DNA of 64,000 bases from assembly GCA_944319735.1 (NCBI GenBank), contig CALUEU010000006.1, positions 62,001 to 126,000 on the forward strand, read 5' to 3'. This document shows positions 35,470-42,689 of this stretch, piece after piece. Both the position numbers and the translations under genes were made by a program. Every line of letters begins with the position of its first letter. The first letter of the stretch is position 1. The notes under the pieces are model-generated. The model was not told where the DNA came from, did not search any database, and saw only the letters and a list, made by a program, of their open reading frames with translations. Origin of the DNA: an uncultured Methanomassiliicoccus sp. (GTDB lineage: Archaea > Thermoplasmatota > Thermoplasmata > Methanomassiliicoccales > Methanomassiliicoccaceae).

Positions 35470-35751
35470 ATGGCAACAAAAGTTCGTGCAGCCCATATAC
35501 TTGTAAGCAGTCAACTTAGAGCTCAGCAATTAATAGGCCGTATAAGAAACGGTGAAAGCTTTGAAGCACTTGCTAAAGAGTACTCAACATGCCCGTCCAA
35601 ATCAAATGGCGGAGATCTTGGATATTTTGAACGTGGACAAATGGTAAAGCCATTTGAAGATGCTGCATTCAATGGGAAAACTGGTGAGATCGTAGGACCA
35701 GTAAAGACTGATTTTGGCTACCATGTTATCAAGATCATTGATGTCCAATAA
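35470..35751 (+). CDS. Parvulin-type peptidyl-prolyl isomerase
   Basis: 93 residues forming one complete rotamase domain: RAAHILV, STCPSKSNGGDLGYFERGQMV, FAL-type AFNGKTGEIVGPVKTDFGYHVIKI. No signal peptide, so cytosolic. Known: speeds proline isomerisation in folding. Followed by a hairpin. Confidence 0.93.
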   Translation: MATKVRAAHILVSSQLRAQQLIGRIRNGESFEALAKEYSTCPSKSNGGDLGYFERGQMVKPFEDAAFNGKTGEIVGPVKTDFGYHVIKIIDVQ

Positions 35752-35754
35752 TCC

Positions 35755-35775
35755 GACTGCAGACAACCTGCAGTC
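35755..35775 (+). terminator. Hairpin after parvulin gene
   Basis: Perfect 8-bp stem GACTGCAG/CTGCAGTC with a 5-nt loop directly after the stop; then ATAATTTCATTT. Confidence 0.65.
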
Positions 35776-35855
35776 ATAATTTCATTTACATAATACAAAT
35801 TTATCAATAAAATAGTAATTAAGTTTTAAGCAGCTTATCGAAGTGCTGTGTACTA

Positions 35856-36227
35856 TCAGCAGTCTGATGTCTGAGTTTTGATAGATAAAACGTGTATGCT
35901 CACCAATATACCTACGATTATGAGAATAAGCAACAGTATTGAATTTTTATAAGTAAAAAACATTGAAATAGCAAGCATGATCCATAAAAATGCCAGGGTT
36001 TTGTATTTTAAAGACTTCGGAACTCCCTTACCATTCTGATAGTTTTCTATAAACGGTCCAAAGTGTTTAGTTTTTACAAGCCAATTGTGCATTCTTGGAT
36101 TTCCAGCACTGAATAACGCTGCAGCTGCAAGGATAAAAGGCGTAGTGGGCATAACCGGCAGTACAATTCCGACTGCCCCAAGCATTACGGCAATCACACC
36201 CAGTACTGTATAAGCAGCGCGTTTCAT
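35856..36227 (-). CDS. DUF454 (YbaN-like) membrane protein
   Basis: 123 residues, four hydrophobic segments. The signature GIVLPVMPTTPFILAAAALFSAGNPRMHNWL is visible in parts (LPVMPTTPF; NPRMHNWL) and is diagnostic for DUF454. Function not established in the family. Single gene. Confidence 0.88.
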   Translation of the reverse strand: MKRAAYTVLGVIAVMLGAVGIVLPVMPTTPFILAAAALFSAGNPRMHNWLVKTKHFGPFIENYQNGKGVPKSLKYKTLAFLWIMLAISMFFTYKNSILLLILIIVGILVSIHVLSIKTQTSDC

Positions 36228-36376
36228 GGCATATCCATCATGTCATTATCATATTAGAAAAAACCGCATTATTAACTTTTGTTACGCTGAAGATTTACAA
36301 AAATCATCTAGAGGTGATAGCAAAGCGCACAAAAATAATCAACAGTTTACTCAAAAAAACATCTGAGGTCAAAAAG

Positions 36377-36661
36377 ATGGATAGACTGATTTACTTTTGG
36401 GGCAGAGAGTGCCCGCATTGTGCAAAATTACATCCGGTCGTGGAAGATGCATCTAAAGAGATAACTCAGCCCATTGAAAGGCTTGAAGTTTGGCACTCTG
36501 CTGAAAATGCTCAGTTGATGGAGTCATATTCAAAACAAGTAGAAAGCTCGTGCGGAAGCGGCCTCGGTGTCCCAACACTATACAATGAAAAGACCGGCAA
36601 AGCCATATGTGGTGACCGCCTGTCTAAGGAGAATATAATTGATTGGGCAAACGAAAAGTAA
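36377..36661 (+). CDS. Thioredoxin-like protein with CPHC motif
   Basis: 94 residues. YFWGRECPHCAKLHPVV has a CxxC active site of glutaredoxin/DsbA-like type; later GVPTLYN contains the cis-proline. ATG at 36377 is chosen as GAGGT lies eight bases upstream; an in-frame GTG exists at 36314. Two more cysteines (SSCGSG and AICGD) are present. Role: probably a cytosolic disulfide reductase or metallochaperone-like protein. Its stop abuts the stop of the convergent E2-like gene. Confidence 0.8.
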   Translation: MDRLIYFWGRECPHCAKLHPVVEDASKEITQPIERLEVWHSAENAQLMESYSKQVESSCGSGLGVPTLYNEKTGKAICGDRLSKENIIDWANEK

Positions 36662-37267
36662 TCAGATGTCCAGCAACGATATTTCTGGATTCTCTATAAA
36701 CATATTGAGGTCTGCCATGAATCCAGAGGCCTCCTCCCTTGATATATATGCTGAATCAAATACAAGGGAGGCGTATATTATTTTACTATTTACAAGGCCG
36801 CTTCCAGACAACGAAAAGTCATTGTAAATCATGCTTATGCCGAGAACACAAACTTCCGAAGAAGTTGGTATTATTATGGGATAAGTCTCACCTTTTACCC
36901 CATATGGCAGAATTGCAAATGTAGGGGAAGAATATGCTGGTCTGTGTTCTAATTCATAGGCAATTGTGAACATGTCTTTCTTGTCCGCATCTTTAATTAC
37001 TGAACCAAACACTTCCAGATCGTATACATTTTGAATGAAGAGTCTTTCTCCATCAATGTATGAATTCAGATCAGGGTGTTTCTTAAGAGCTGCGACTACT
37101 GCTTTCATTACGAATGGTATGTAATCTATCCTGACACATTTCACTTCTTCTGCGTATTTTTTTACCTTTTCTTTCATACAAAATAAAGCTGTTGCATCTA
37201 TAGCTGACGTAAGCGTCGTAAGTACAGAAAGTCTATTATGAGCTGCATATTCCATTTCTTGTTGCAT
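36662..37267 (-). CDS. Orphan 2-oxoacid dehydrogenase E2-like catalytic domain, catalytic motif lost
   Basis: 201 residues corresponding to the C-terminal acyltransferase domain of E2 proteins only; no lipoyl or E1/E3-binding domain. IDYIPFVMKAVVAALKKHP, SVIKDADKKDMFTIA and the C-terminal ENPEISLL follow the family. Odd: the catalytic FDHRxxDG is FDSAYISR (170-177), so the active His is Ser172 and the DG pair is Ser-Arg. No E1, E3 or lipoate genes are near. Inference: a non-acyltransferase relative of the chloramphenicol-acetyltransferase fold, perhaps forming trimers as a scaffold. Confidence 0.7.
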   Translation of the reverse strand: MQQEMEYAAHNRLSVLTTLTSAIDATALFCMKEKVKKYAEEVKCVRIDYIPFVMKAVVAALKKHPDLNSYIDGERLFIQNVYDLEVFGSVIKDADKKDMFTIAYELEHRPAYSSPTFAILPYGVKGETYPIIIPTSSEVCVLGISMIYNDFSLSGSGLVNSKIIYASLVFDSAYISREEASGFMADLNMFIENPEISLLDI

Positions 37268-37357
37268 GTTTTACCTGATTGACCATTTTTCAACCCATAT
37301 TATTTATTCATGACGATGAGAAATGATTAATAAACAATAAGCTCCAAACTGTATTGT

Positions 37358-37648
37358 ATGGACAAATTCGAAGATAAATGTACGAATTTGAAAAGCATGG
37401 ATGATCTAGAAAGGACAGATAACGTAGAGGAAATGGAGAAAAAGTGCATCTGCCCCAATTGTCCTACATACAATAGCTGTGCTTCATCCAATAAAGAGTA
37501 TCTGTACTGTTTCAAAGGGGGAAGCCCATGCATAACTGATAAAAAGAGATGCATCTGTCCTGACTGCCCCGTGTATGAATCTTCAGGTCTTAGAAACGTA
37601 TTTTACTGTATAAACGGTTCCGAGGTTGAGATTAGAAATAGTCACTAA
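37358..37648 (+). CDS. DUF2769-like cysteine-rich protein, copy 1
   Basis: 96 residues with about a dozen cysteines arranged as two similar halves: CICPNCPTYNSC...YCF and CICPDCPVYESSG...YC. The C-x-C-P-x-C-P-x-Y unit is typical of DUF2769, a family common in methanogens. Likely binds zinc or an iron-sulfur cluster (inference). It precedes a paralogue by 17 bp. Confidence 0.8.
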   Translation: MDKFEDKCTNLKSMDDLERTDNVEEMEKKCICPNCPTYNSCASSNKEYLYCFKGGSPCITDKKRCICPDCPVYESSGLRNVFYCINGSEVEIRNSH

Positions 37649-37665
37649 TCCAGCGAGGAAGCTAA

Positions 37666-37947
37666 ATGAAGAGTATTCAGGATATGAACCGCCTCAGCCC
37701 TGAAAAGAGAAGGGAGGCTATAGCAGACATGCGCAATAAATGCGCATGTCCCTCTTGCCCTACATACACTGAGTGTGCTGCAGATAGGAAAGAAACTACA
37801 TTTTGTTTTTATGGAAAATCATTAGACTGTATAAAAAGAGAAATTTCCTGCAAGTGCCCCAAATGTTCTGTTCATGATGAGTATGGATTCCGAAAAAAAT
37901 ACTATTGCACCAAAGGCGGAGAAAACACGGCTCCCAAGCGCCTGTAG
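37666..37947 (+). CDS. DUF2769-like cysteine-rich protein, copy 2
   Basis: 93 residues with the same two-half plan (CACPSCPTYTEC...FCF and CKCPKCSVHDEYG...YYC). Tandem paralogue of the preceding gene, evidently one operon. The SRP RNA promoter lies about 20 bp after its stop. Confidence 0.8.
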   Translation: MKSIQDMNRLSPEKRREAIADMRNKCACPSCPTYTECAADRKETTFCFYGKSLDCIKREISCKCPKCSVHDEYGFRKKYYCTKGGENTAPKRL

Positions 37948-37966
37948 GTCAATTTCTTACTGAAGA

Positions 37967-37975
37967 TTATAAATA
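37967..37975 (+). promoter_or_regulatory. TATA box of SRP RNA
   Basis: TTATAAATA preceded by GAAGA purines; predicted start near 37996, at the first helix of the SRP RNA. Confidence 0.75.
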
Positions 37976-37996
37976 GGTTCAGGAGATTAGTCGAAC

Positions 37997-38311
37997 TGCT
38001 AGGCTTGACCGGGACGTTCGGCACGCCCTTATACACCGTAAACTGTCGATAACGGGGGTGACAACGGGGGACGGCGTAACCTGAGAGAAGCGAGCCCAGC
38101 CATCGACAATGAAGTCTTGTCCTATGGAGTTGGAAGCTGTCTGCGGGGGCAGCTGGAGAGCGGTCCCCCTTACACTGATCATGGAGAACGGGCCAGGCCC
38201 TGACGGGAGCAGCCTTACCATGGATTACTAACGTTCAGAGGGTCGCAGGGCTGAGAAGAAGACTGGATCACTCGTAACGATTGGGGCATCAACCTCCGCG
38301 GCCTAGCGCTT
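37997..38311 (+). ncRNA. Archaeal signal recognition particle (7S) RNA
   Basis: About 315 nt, high G+C against an AT-rich background, no protein frame. The ends pair (GCTAGGC at 37998-38004 with GCCTAGC at 38301-38307) as archaeal helix 1. The SRP54-binding helix 8 is recognised by CCAGGCCCTGACGGGAGCAG (about 38191-38210). It has its own TATA box. Known: scaffold of SRP19 and SRP54. The 3' end overlaps the stop codon of the convergent gene. Confidence 0.93.
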
Positions 38312-39304
38312 TAGTTTTACATTTGAGGGTAGCTTACTTGGATTGCAACCAGTTATTTTCTCGATTGAAAAATCGAAAAGTACAACGGATTGTGTATCAT
38401 CTTTTAACACAAGTTTTTTAGAATCATTTATACTTCCAACGACCACAGCATCTAACCCTCCTTCTGCAAAGATATCTATTATCTCTTGAGAATTATTTGA
38501 GTCGCAGGTCAGGACATATCCGCATCCCTGATATGCTTTCATCCATTGGATAGGATCCTCTTTCGGTGGTATAGGTATTTTATCAACATAGACCTCTGCA
38601 CCTACGCCACTTGTTTCCAATAGCATTCCCAGAGTTCCAAGGCATCCAGGATTGCTTATGTCTTTAGCGGATTTTGCCAAATGCAGTTTTCCGATCTTAT
38701 TCATTAAAAGAAGCTGCTCACGACAGTGTTCAGCAGTTTTTTTGGAAGTAGTGTCCCAAGCATAAGGAAGAGTTTCTGGGAAAAATCCATCCAGATCTAT
38801 CGCCATGATTATGTCATCGCCTGATTCTGCGGTGTGGGAGAAGATAGCATTGCCTGCATCCACAGTGCCCAATATTGCCACATCGATTGCATTATATTCA
38901 CAATCTGGGTGTGTATGGCCACCAACTATGGGGACTCCGAATTTCCTCACTGCTGACTCCATACCTTTCATCACTTCAGCACAGACTTTCTCATCTTTAG
39001 AGGATACTATATCAACCATGGCTAAAGGTATGCCGCCCATAGCTGCTACATCATGAATGTTCACAAGAACGGCAAAATATCCAGCATAAAACGGATGAAT
39101 CTTCATCAGTGTTTCCATTATACCGTCTGCAGCTAACAGGAGTTCACTCCCATTGTGCATGATTACAGCACAATCTTCTCCATATGCAGCCAATATGTTT
39201 TCCTGTGGTATGGAGGGAAAGAAATCGACTACGTTGGATATTGTCCTCTTTCGTGTTACCCCGTGAAATGTTTTAATCTCCGCAGCCAGGGTTACTAAAT
39301 CCAT
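38303..39304 (-). CDS. AIR-synthase-related protein, probable methanogenesis marker protein 2
   Basis: 333 residues of the PurM/ThiL/SelD ATP-binding superfamily. Glycine and aspartate stretches GEDCAVI, FYAGYFAVLVNIHDVAAMGGIPLAMVD (in part) and ISNPGCLGTLGMLLE match what I know of methanogenesis marker protein 2 (TIGR03267). Known: occurs in methanogens, substrate unknown. Thiamine phosphate kinase or a SelD-like enzyme is less likely, given the marker-like pattern and length. Its TAG stop lies within the SRP RNA end. Confidence 0.75.
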   Translation of the reverse strand: MDLVTLAAEIKTFHGVTRKRTISNVVDFFPSIPQENILAAYGEDCAVIMHNGSELLLAADGIMETLMKIHPFYAGYFAVLVNIHDVAAMGGIPLAMVDIVSSKDEKVCAEVMKGMESAVRKFGVPIVGGHTHPDCEYNAIDVAILGTVDAGNAIFSHTAESGDDIIMAIDLDGFFPETLPYAWDTTSKKTAEHCREQLLLMNKIGKLHLAKSAKDISNPGCLGTLGMLLETSGVGAEVYVDKIPIPPKEDPIQWMKAYQGCGYVLTCDSNNSQEIIDIFAEGGLDAVVVGSINDSKKLVLKDDTQSVVLFDFSIEKITGCNPSKLPSNVKLKR

Positions 39305-39393
39305 GGTTCATACATGGCGGAGGGGCATATATATCTTACCTGACTGTTAAACTACCCATTGTTTGAATTTGATTATGCCTGAGTCATATTTTC

Positions 39394-39981
39394 TTAAATT
39401 TCAAAGAGTGTTGTTTGTTTTGTCTGCTTTGAATACTGACTGATTTCTACCAGTTGGGATAGCATCTGGCTCAGTAAGTCTTCATACATGTCTTTGAATT
39501 TTTCTTCATTGTAGTATATATATGCAATATTGCTGTCGAAATTTTTCATATTGGTGCGCTGCAGTATCTTTTTTGCTTCTTGCTTGTCTTCTTTGCTAGC
39601 CTGTTCTAGATTGGGCTGATCTTTTACACCGGCTTTTTTCAACTCATCCATAAATACAGCCCGCTTGAAAAGTTTGCAAAAAGTGTGTAATACTAACAGA
39701 TCTGCTTCAGATCCGCTGCAGATATTTCTGGAACATTCTCCAACTAGTCCATATATGTCAAGATTTTTTGTTTTTACAGGAATGTAAAGTTTAGAAGGTG
39801 GAATATCTTTTTCTTTTAATAAGTTCAGATCAGATAAAGCCCTTAGATATCCTGTAAGAATTAATTTATGCATTGTGATTCCGTTGCTCTCTAATTCTCG
39901 GGACAAGGCGCTTATCGACTTTCCATCTGAACCTATTAATTCAAAGATTATATCTTTCAATGGACGTTGTGGATCAAACAT
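39394..39981 (-). CDS. Probable winged-helix protein of unknown function
   Basis: 195 residues from ATG at 39981; a longer frame to 40038 is rejected because the TATA element (about 40013-40018) lies within it. Residues about 6-70 look like a helix-turn-helix (SISALSRELESNGITMHKLILTGYLRAL in part). The rest is helical, with LQRTNMKNFDSNIAYIYYNEEKF and a Gln/Lys-rich end. No family recognised. It diverges from an ABC ATPase, and three 12-bp-spaced repeats overlap its promoter. Confidence 0.6.
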   Translation of the reverse strand: MFDPQRPLKDIIFELIGSDGKSISALSRELESNGITMHKLILTGYLRALSDLNLLKEKDIPPSKLYIPVKTKNLDIYGLVGECSRNICSGSEADLLVLHTFCKLFKRAVFMDELKKAGVKDQPNLEQASKEDKQEAKKILQRTNMKNFDSNIAYIYYNEEKFKDMYEDLLSQMLSQLVEISQYSKQTKQTTLFEI

Positions 39982-40012
39982 TAGGTAACCAAATAAGTAA
40001 ACAAATAGGTAA
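39979..40012. repeat. Three iteron-like repeats at 12-bp period between TATA and start codon
   Basis: Units related to AAATARGTAA begin at about 39979, 39991 and 40003, exactly 12 bp apart, on the plus strand. They span the predicted transcript start of the minus-strand gene. Related GGTAAT/ATTACC words recur at 40061-40066 and 40096-40103 near the divergent ABC promoter. Probable operator for the gene's own product or a metal regulator. Confidence 0.55.
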
Positions 40013-40146
40013 TTATAAACTTTTTTAAAGAATCTCAAAAAATGAGAGTAATGAATAAGATATTACCCATATATTAGTTGATATTACTATATATACTGGT
40101 AATTCAATATATCCTCAGCATATCAATAAGAACGAGTTGGGCATCT

Positions 40147-40983
40147 GTGACTCTCAAAATAAATGATTTAGTTTTTGGATATGGAGAAAGAAAAGTATTG
40201 GATGGCTTTTCATTTAAAGCCGAAGGCAACAGGGTCATTTCAATACTTGGTCCAAATGGCGTTGGAAAAACCACTCTTCTGAAATGCATATGTGGGTTTA
40301 TCGAACCGCAATCTGGTTCCGTAGAAATTGACGGAAAGAATGTTAAAGATCTGTCTTCAAAAGAACTTGCTAAACACATTGGGTATGTACCTCAAAAATG
40401 CCCTGTTCCTCGTACAACGGTATTTGATACAGTCTTGATAGGCAGACGGCCTTACATAGAATGGGGGGCAACGAGCAAAGACATAGAAATTACCTGGAAT
40501 GCCCTCGAATCACTGGGTTTGACCGATCTTGCCCTTAGATATGCAGACGAGATAAGTGGTGGAGAGTTTCAGAAAGTTCAGATTGCTAGAGCCATTGTTC
40601 AGGAACCGAGCGTATTGATATTAGATGAACCAACTAATAATCTCGATATTGCAAATCAGCACATGACAATGCATATGGTTCTGGATGCTGTGAATTCCAA
40701 GGGAATCTGCACAATAATGACTATGCACGATATCAATTTGGCTGTCCATTACTCAGATCTGCTGATGTTTGTCAAAGGTGGAAAAATAGCAGGCTACGGT
40801 GGTGCAGAAATAATAACTGAAAAGCTCATCAGAGAAGTATATGGGATGGACGTAGACATAATTGATCATCTTGGAACCCCATTTGTAATACCAAAGAGAA
40901 AATATCAGCATATCCATACACATCCACACAGTGCCGAAGACCACCTTCTAGAAGGATATACTGGTACAGAATTTGTAGAGTAA
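40147..40983 (+). CDS. ABC transporter ATPase, FecE/BtuD-like, orphan
   Basis: 278 residues from GTG at 40147, chosen because a TATA-like element at about 40086-40094 implies transcription from about 40117, inside the longer frame. Walker A GPNGVGKTT, signature ISGGEFQKVQIAR, Walker B LILDEPTNNLD, and H-loop TMHD. Known: this subtype energises uptake of iron complexes or cobalamin. No permease or binding protein is adjacent. The C-terminus is histidine-rich (QHIHTHPH), suggesting metal sensing or binding (inference). Confidence 0.88.
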   Translation: MTLKINDLVFGYGERKVLDGFSFKAEGNRVISILGPNGVGKTTLLKCICGFIEPQSGSVEIDGKNVKDLSSKELAKHIGYVPQKCPVPRTTVFDTVLIGRRPYIEWGATSKDIEITWNALESLGLTDLALRYADEISGGEFQKVQIARAIVQEPSVLILDEPTNNLDIANQHMTMHMVLDAVNSKGICTIMTMHDINLAVHYSDLLMFVKGGKIAGYGGAEIITEKLIREVYGMDVDIIDHLGTPFVIPKRKYQHIHTHPHSAEDHLLEGYTGTEFVE

Positions 40984-41039
40984 TCAAATGAAAATTGTCA
41001 TCTCCCGTATGACAACTTGTAGATAAGAGATCAAATGAA

Positions 41040-41071
41040 GTATGCTTTGGCATACAACGCATGTATTTTTT
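41040..41071 (+). terminator. Hairpin plus T-tract terminator of ABC ATPase gene
   Basis: Stem GTATGC/GCATAC with a 4-nt loop, followed by six T ending at about 41071. Confidence 0.7.
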
Positions 41072-41232
41072 CGAGAATTGTGAAAATATGGGCAGGAAAT
41101 ATATTTGTTACCATATTAGGTAAATAATAAAATATCTCTAAAGTTTTCTATAATGCCTGACAAAATCCAGCGGTCGTGGCAAAAGTTCAGATAGTGTAAA
41201 ATACACAATGTGTGATATGCTGGCAGACAAAA

Positions 41233-41276
41233 ATTGTATCCTACAAAAAGACCTTAGTATGACAAAGTAGGACAAT
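41233..41276. promoter_or_regulatory. Inverted-repeat operator upstream of RHH gene
   Basis: ATTGTATCCTAC (41233-41244) faces GTAGGACAAT (41267-41276), an inverted repeat with one short insertion, directly before the TATA box of the RHH gene. Ribbon-helix-helix regulators commonly bind such paired half-sites, so autoregulation is likely. Confidence 0.55.
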
Positions 41277-41332
41277 GACATATTTTATATACTTCTTGAG
41301 TCATACATAATCTGCAAATCTGAGGCATTCGC

Positions 41333-41701
41333 ATGGATGGGGAAAGAATATCGTTGCGGTTAGAATCCGAAGATCTGGAGATTCTTGATGAGTTCATTGA
41401 GAGACACCCAGAATACTCAAATCGTTCTAATCTTGCAAGGGTAGCAATTCGCGAATATATAGAAACCTCAGATGATGCAAATCCTAAAACTCGTTCATTG
41501 GGCGAGCGTGAAGTCATCGTTAAGCTCCCAAGAGCGCTATACAGTGCTCTTTCGACACTCGTCGACAAGGGTTTCTTTGATTCTATCGGAGAAGCAGTTA
41601 TCGATTGCACTAGAAAGGAGTACCTAAACACGAAAGCAATGATGGATGCAGCGCATAAAGCTCAAGTAAGCGACGATACGGTTCAAATCATTGAAAAATA
41701 A
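41333..41701 (+). CDS. Ribbon-helix-helix (CopG-like) regulator with two RHH-like segments
   Basis: 122 residues. ERISLRLESEDLEILDEFI followed by SNRSNLARVAIREYI is an RHH fold at the N-terminus; REVIVKLPRALYSALSTLV with SIGEAVIDCTRKEYL looks like a second copy. There is no NikR-type nickel site. It lies 68 bp upstream of ftsZ on the same strand, so it may control that gene or its own promoter through the inverted repeat upstream. Confidence 0.85.
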   Translation: MDGERISLRLESEDLEILDEFIERHPEYSNRSNLARVAIREYIETSDDANPKTRSLGEREVIVKLPRALYSALSTLVDKGFFDSIGEAVIDCTRKEYLNTKAMMDAAHKAQVSDDTVQIIEK

Positions 41702-41769
41702 GCAAGATTGGCGGGCACCAATTTGGCTTATGCATAGGAAGATAAACGCTAACATTTGAGGGATGACAA

Positions 41770-42507
41770 ATGAATTCAGAGCAGGTGGCTGCAAAAATTG
41801 CAAGAGGGCTTACAGATCCTCACATCACTGTTGTCGGATGCGGTGGTGCTGGTTGCAATATAATTAACAGCATATGTACAGAATTAGAAAATGTGACGTC
41901 AGTAGCAGTAAACACTGATGACACAAACTTGGACGGCATCGAAGCGGATAAAAAACTCCTTATCGGTAAAGATATAACCAATTGCAAAGGCGCCGATGGG
42001 GATGCGAGTGTCGGAAAACAATGCGCTGTTGAAGCACAGGAAAGCATTCAAAATGTTTTGGATGGGAGTGATATTGTATTCATAGTTGCAGGCATGGGAG
42101 GGGGTACAGGAAGCGGTGCCACTCCCGTAATTGCAGACATTGCACAGAAAATGGGATCTGTCGTTGTCGGAATAGTAATCAGTCCATTCTCATTTGAAAG
42201 AAGCAGACAAAAAATAGCTGCAGATGGTATTTCATCCCTAAAGTCTGTAGTTTCAAACGTTGTAGTCGTAGATAATGATCGCCTCCTTCATATGGCTGGA
42301 GACTCCAGCATGGAAGAGAGTTTCAATGTCATTAACCGTTTCGTAGCAAAAATTGTTGCCGTGATTTCAAACAAGATAACTACAGAAATCAGAGATCAAG
42401 TTGCTACAGAAGTCAAAAACGAGGTTCGTATATTAGAGCCTCAATCTTCCGAAGTGCCAATACGTGGAGTTCTGCCATCAATACTATCGAATCCGCTGCC
42501 TCAATAA
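41770..42507 (+). CDS. FtsZ-like GTPase, truncated after the GTP-binding domain
   Basis: 245 residues. FtsZ nucleotide motifs are present: GCGGAGCN (23-30), NTDDTNLDG, GMGGGTGSG (108-116) and PFSFERSRQKIA. Typical FtsZ has about 360-390 residues. The helix corresponding to H7 is at about 184-200, but the T7 synergy loop (the N-x-D-x-A-D segment that completes GTP hydrolysis in the neighbouring subunit) is absent, as is the whole C-terminal domain. A perfect terminator overlaps the stop codon, so the short end is genuine and not a frameshift in view. Perhaps a regulator of a full-length FtsZ elsewhere (inference). Confidence 0.88.
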   Translation: MNSEQVAAKIARGLTDPHITVVGCGGAGCNIINSICTELENVTSVAVNTDDTNLDGIEADKKLLIGKDITNCKGADGDASVGKQCAVEAQESIQNVLDGSDIVFIVAGMGGGTGSGATPVIADIAQKMGSVVVGIVISPFSFERSRQKIAADGISSLKSVVSNVVVVDNDRLLHMAGDSSMEESFNVINRFVAKIVAVISNKITTEIRDQVATEVKNEVRILEPQSSEVPIRGVLPSILSNPLPQ

Positions 42508-42538
42508 ACAGGAACAAAAGTTCCTGTTTTCCTCTTTT
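42507..42538 (+). terminator. Hairpin plus T-tract terminator of ftsZ-like gene
   Basis: Perfect 9-bp stem AACAGGAAC/GTTCCTGTT with a 4-nt loop, followed by five T. The left arm begins at the last base of the stop codon. Confidence 0.85.
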
Positions 42539-42689
42539 TAATCAAGATTGCTTTATTTTTGTTTTATAAGTACATGATTTTCACATGCATTGTTGTGTTT
42601 TCATTAGTGAGAGTTATTTAGGTAGATAATGTACAATATTCAAGAAAGTCGTTAAAAACCGTTAATACCAATTAAGCATATTGTGAATT

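Larger units (their letters stand above)
40984..41332. other. Intergenic region with two hairpins and the RHH promoter
   Basis: Besides the terminator and operator listed separately, a first hairpin TTGTCAT/ATGACAA (40995-41015) follows the ABC stop without a T-run. The remaining bases, about 41075-41230, hold nothing I recognise. A TATA box for the RHH gene is at about 41281-41291. Confidence 0.5.

Noticed and set aside
39979-40012. Replication origin iterons
   Set aside because: Three short repeats without an Orc1/Cdc6 gene or long AT-rich unwinding region nearby fit a promoter operator better.
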